From assembly GCA_049487715.1 (NCBI GenBank), contig CP150560.1, positions 558,001 through 622,000 of the forward strand: a stretch of 64,000 nucleotides of DNA, read 5' to 3'. The position numbers and the translations under genes are program-made. Under the pieces are notes generated by a model, which worked only from the letters and a program-made list of their open reading frames with translations, did no database searches and had not been told where the DNA came from. The stretch is from Pycnococcus provasolii (lineage: Eukaryota; Chlorophyta; Pseudoscourfieldiophyceae; Pseudoscourfieldiales). Positions 62,001-64,000 of this stretch are shown one piece after another. The number at the start of each line of letters is the position of its first letter. Position 1 is the stretch's first letter.

Positions 62001-62689
62001 TGGACGGCGCTAACGTGGAGATTGCGGAGGAGATTGGTGACGACAACATCTTCATCTTCGGCGCACTCGCTCACGAGGTTCCCAAGCTGAGGACGGAGCG
62101 GGCGGATCTGAAGGTTGACGACCGCTTCGCGCACGTCGTTCGCCTGATTTCCAGCGGCGAGTTTGGCTACGCCGACTTCTTCACGCCAATCGTGGATGCG
62201 GTGCAAGGTTCCGACTACTACCTGGTTGCGAACGACTTTCCCGCATACTTGCGCGCTCAGGATGCTGTTGATCGCACGTACAAGAACAGCAGCATATGGA
62301 CGCGCATGTCCATCATGAGCGTTGCGGGGTGCGGCAAATTTTCGAGTGATCGAACCATCAGGCAGTACGCAACTGAAATTTGGGGTGTCGAGCCATGCGA
62401 AAGGCCACGTCCACCGAATGCTCCCGAAGGGTACAGCGTGCCTGGAGGAGGTGGTGGTGGTCCATCGTCCCCGAATACGAGTAATGGTGGCGGCGGCGGC
62501 GGCGGTGGTGGTGGTGACGTTGGCGGTGCCGCAAGCAGCAGGCCGCCGCGTTCGTCGAAACCTGCCAAAAGAACTTCTGATTCGCCGCCGCAGAAGTCAA
62601 AGTCGTCGTCATCGAGCTCTTCTTCCTCCTCCTCCTCCAAGAAAGACGGCGACAAGCCGACAACGTCGGAGTACCACGACATGATGTAA
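59056..62689 (+). CDS. Plastid alpha-glucan (starch) phosphorylase with N-terminal ACT domain; one frame break
   Basis: Catalyses reversible phosphorolysis of alpha-1,4-glucan to glucose 1-phosphate. Start ATG 59056; about 1210 residues after frame correction, against 840-970 usual. A Ser/Arg/His-rich transit region is followed by Gly, Gln, Ser and Ala runs, then an ACT domain near 184-265 (YTVVSIRARNRPGLLTAVTT, FRDLGVDVAKAVVD). The phosphorylase domain begins near 300; landmarks are YYLSMEFLVGRSLLNALYNL, NGGLGRLASCFLDS, LNDTHPTIGIAELMRLLMD, TNGVTPRRWL and the PLP-lysine site GTSNMKFAMNG near 970. The frame changes at GGGGG 60989-60993; dropping one G gives KWGWTASWEATTK. The C-terminal 100 residues are Gly/Ser/Lys low complexity. 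An ACT domain suggests allosteric control by a small ligand, an inference from the domain. Confidence 0.9.
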
Positions 62690-63340
62690 TGTGAATGCAG
62701 AAACCCGAACCTTTCGTCCTTCCTTCCTTCCTTCCTTCCTTCCTTCCTTCCTTCCTTGATATCATATACATTCGTTTCTTTCTTTCTTTTCTTTCTTTTT
62801 GATCAACAAACCGAGGTTGTTACATAACTTAAAAAGGGGTACCTGTACCTTGCCATACTTAAGGTGTGCACTGTCCAACGCACATTTACAGTACGGTACT
62901 CTAGAGCATACTATATATTTACGGCACCTACCAAGCACAGCCTACCTACAAAGTATGTACAACTGTACAGTACTGTACGGTACTGTACCGTATGTATGTA
63001 TGTACAGGCTACTAAGTTACTTCTGTGTTGTTTTTCTTGGACTTGCCAGGCTGGTTGGCATGCATCGCTTTGTTCGGAAAGGAACTGGAATGGAAAAGCT
63101 GGCTCGTGATTGATCTACGGGCGGGGCGGGGTCCCCGTGAGATGGGGACCCGGAATTCCCATCCGGTATCCCCCCACCCCTGATCTGTATGACTGTTTCG
63201 CCGACCGCAAATCGCCTCCCCCGGGGATGAAAATCGTTTAGGCTATCCTTTTTCCAATCCATCCTTTTTGGGCCCGTTCCCGTCCCCCTTCCTTGTTGGT
63301 TTCCCGGCCCCTCTCCCACTCCCCTTCATTTCTCACCACC
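62690..63340. other. Intergenic region between phosphorylase and PetM genes
   Basis: 650 bp without a gene. It holds a (CTTC)10 microsatellite at 62718-62757, a TTTC-rich patch near 62775-62800, and repeated gtactgtac/tgtatg sequence at 62960-63005. The last 200 bp are the PetM promoter region, C-rich. Confidence 0.6.
62718..62757. repeat. (CCTT)10 tetranucleotide microsatellite
   Basis: Ten tandem CCTT units just past the phosphorylase stop codon. Confidence 0.95.
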
Positions 63341-63768
63341 ATGCTCGCGTCGTCCGCCCGTCTCTCGTCTTCAGCGCGCATCTGCGCCCTGCCTGCCCGC
63401 GCCACGCGCTCGTCTGGTGCGTCTAAAAGCAGTCTGTCGCGCATGGGACCCGCCGTCTCGCCGTCTGTGCCGTCGGTGTCCTCCCCGCGATTGGCGCGGC
63501 AGGGCGTCTCCACGCAGGCGTCGCTCATGGAGGTTGCGCAGATCGCCGGGTCGATGGAGGACGAGATCTTCCGCACGGCTGGTATCATGTTCGTCATCAC
63601 GCTCACGGGTATTGCGTTCGGCTTCGTGCTTCTGCGCGTGGAGGCGGCGACCGAGGTACGTTGATGGATCTTGAGAGCAAGCTTCCAAGAAACAGGGCAA
63701 AAGCAAAAGACCATGCTGACACCGAACCATTCCCACCCTTTTATGAAACACAAACACAGGAGGAGTAA
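63341..63768 (+). CDS. PETM: Cytochrome b6f complex subunit 7 (PetM), two exons
   Basis: PetM is a single-helix subunit of the thylakoid cytochrome b6f complex. Exon 1 63341-63655 encodes an Ala/Ser/Arg-rich plastid transit peptide of about 65 residues followed by the mature protein: EDEIFRTAGIMFVITLTGIA then FGFVLLRVEAATE, very close to Chlamydomonas PetM (GFVLLRVES). The intron 63656-63759 starts GTACGT and ends ACAG. Exon 2 63760-63768 is only GAG GAG TAA, giving 107 residues. If unspliced the frame would end with VR after GTACGT reads through, so both forms are almost the same. No signal peptide precedes the transit peptide, which fits a primary plastid. Confidence 0.88.
63656..63759 (+). 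other. Intron of PETM
   Basis: 104-nt phase-0 intron with donor GTACGT and acceptor CACAG; inferred from the matching consensus in DUR3 and PrpD introns and from the acidic end expected of PetM. Confidence 0.7.
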
Positions 63769-64000
63769 GTTGCATAGAATCTAACACCATCATGTCATCA
63801 TCATGAAAGTTTCTATGATTGATTGAGGACATCATTAGTAAAAAGAACAGACCCTTGAGAGTCTTCACCAAGAAAGAAACAGAACGGCACACACGACCAC
63901 CATGCATCCCCCATCCCCCGTTCATCATGGCTGTTCCCACTTCCTACCCGGGTAGTTGCTGCCAAGTCCGAGTCGTCCGAGGGGAGGGGACCCCGGTTCC
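63769..64000. other. PetM downstream region to window edge
   Basis: No gene recognised in the last 230 bp. The final bases are G/C-rich and may begin another gene's 5' region. Confidence 0.5.

Overview
The window is nuclear DNA of a gene-dense, intron-poor photosynthetic eukaryote, most likely a chlorophyte green alga of prasinophyte type. The evidence is nuclear genes for thylakoid proteins (a PsbP-domain protein and PetM), whose transit peptides follow the start Met directly with no secretory signal, as expected for a primary plastid. Genes are packed and often divergent, and introns are rare with GT-AG ends. A TGTAA motif, the green-algal poly(A) signal, lies close to many stop codons. The species is not assigned.

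Layout. 1-3.9 kb: 5' part of CNOT1 (NOT1), running off the left edge. 5-7.3 kb: PsbP-like and an unknown protein. 7.6-13 kb: SEC23-like (COPII) and COG1 (Golgi tethering). 13.2-19 kb: an armadillo-like protein, a GST and CNOT9, the partner of CNOT1. 19.4-25.7 kb: RCC1-repeat protein, an orphan 3' fragment of DLST, an LRR/F-box-like protein, a NIPA Mg transporter, a DUF1997 protein and an ankyrin protein. 26.4-27.5 kb: a small element with two identical 181-bp direct repeats around a truncated tyrosine recombinase. 28-40.4 kb: DUR3 urea transporter, a large AlkB-type dioxygenase with chromatin-reader domains, Pescadillo and RFC1. 41-46.3 kb: TPR protein, an IGPS-like TIM barrel and a PrpD-family dehydratase. 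47.5-58.3 kb: a two-exon unknown gene, mitochondrial carrier, agmatine deiminase, MLO, RRP46, SF1/BBP and a secretory kinase-like protein. 59-63.8 kb: plastid alpha-glucan phosphorylase with an ACT domain, and PetM.

Two themes run across the window. First, ten short TTAGGG/CCCTAA arrays sit inside the chromosome, each within about 400 bp upstream of a start codon. All six left of 26 kb read TTAGGG on the + strand and all four right of 51 kb read CCCTAA. Second, seven otherwise good genes need a single-base frame correction, mostly at short homopolymers and mostly one extra base. This looks like consensus error rather than seven pseudogenes.

Functional groups: mRNA decay and processing (CNOT1, CNOT9, RRP46, SF1), secretory traffic (SEC23-like, COG1), plastid function (PsbP-like, PetM, DUF1997, glucan phosphorylase), nitrogen and polyamine metabolism (DUR3, agmatine deiminase), and replication/ribosome biogenesis (RFC1, Pescadillo). 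The most novel-looking gene is the AlkB/PHD/Tudor/chromo protein at 31.3-34.6 kb, a candidate chromatin-targeted nucleic-acid demethylase.
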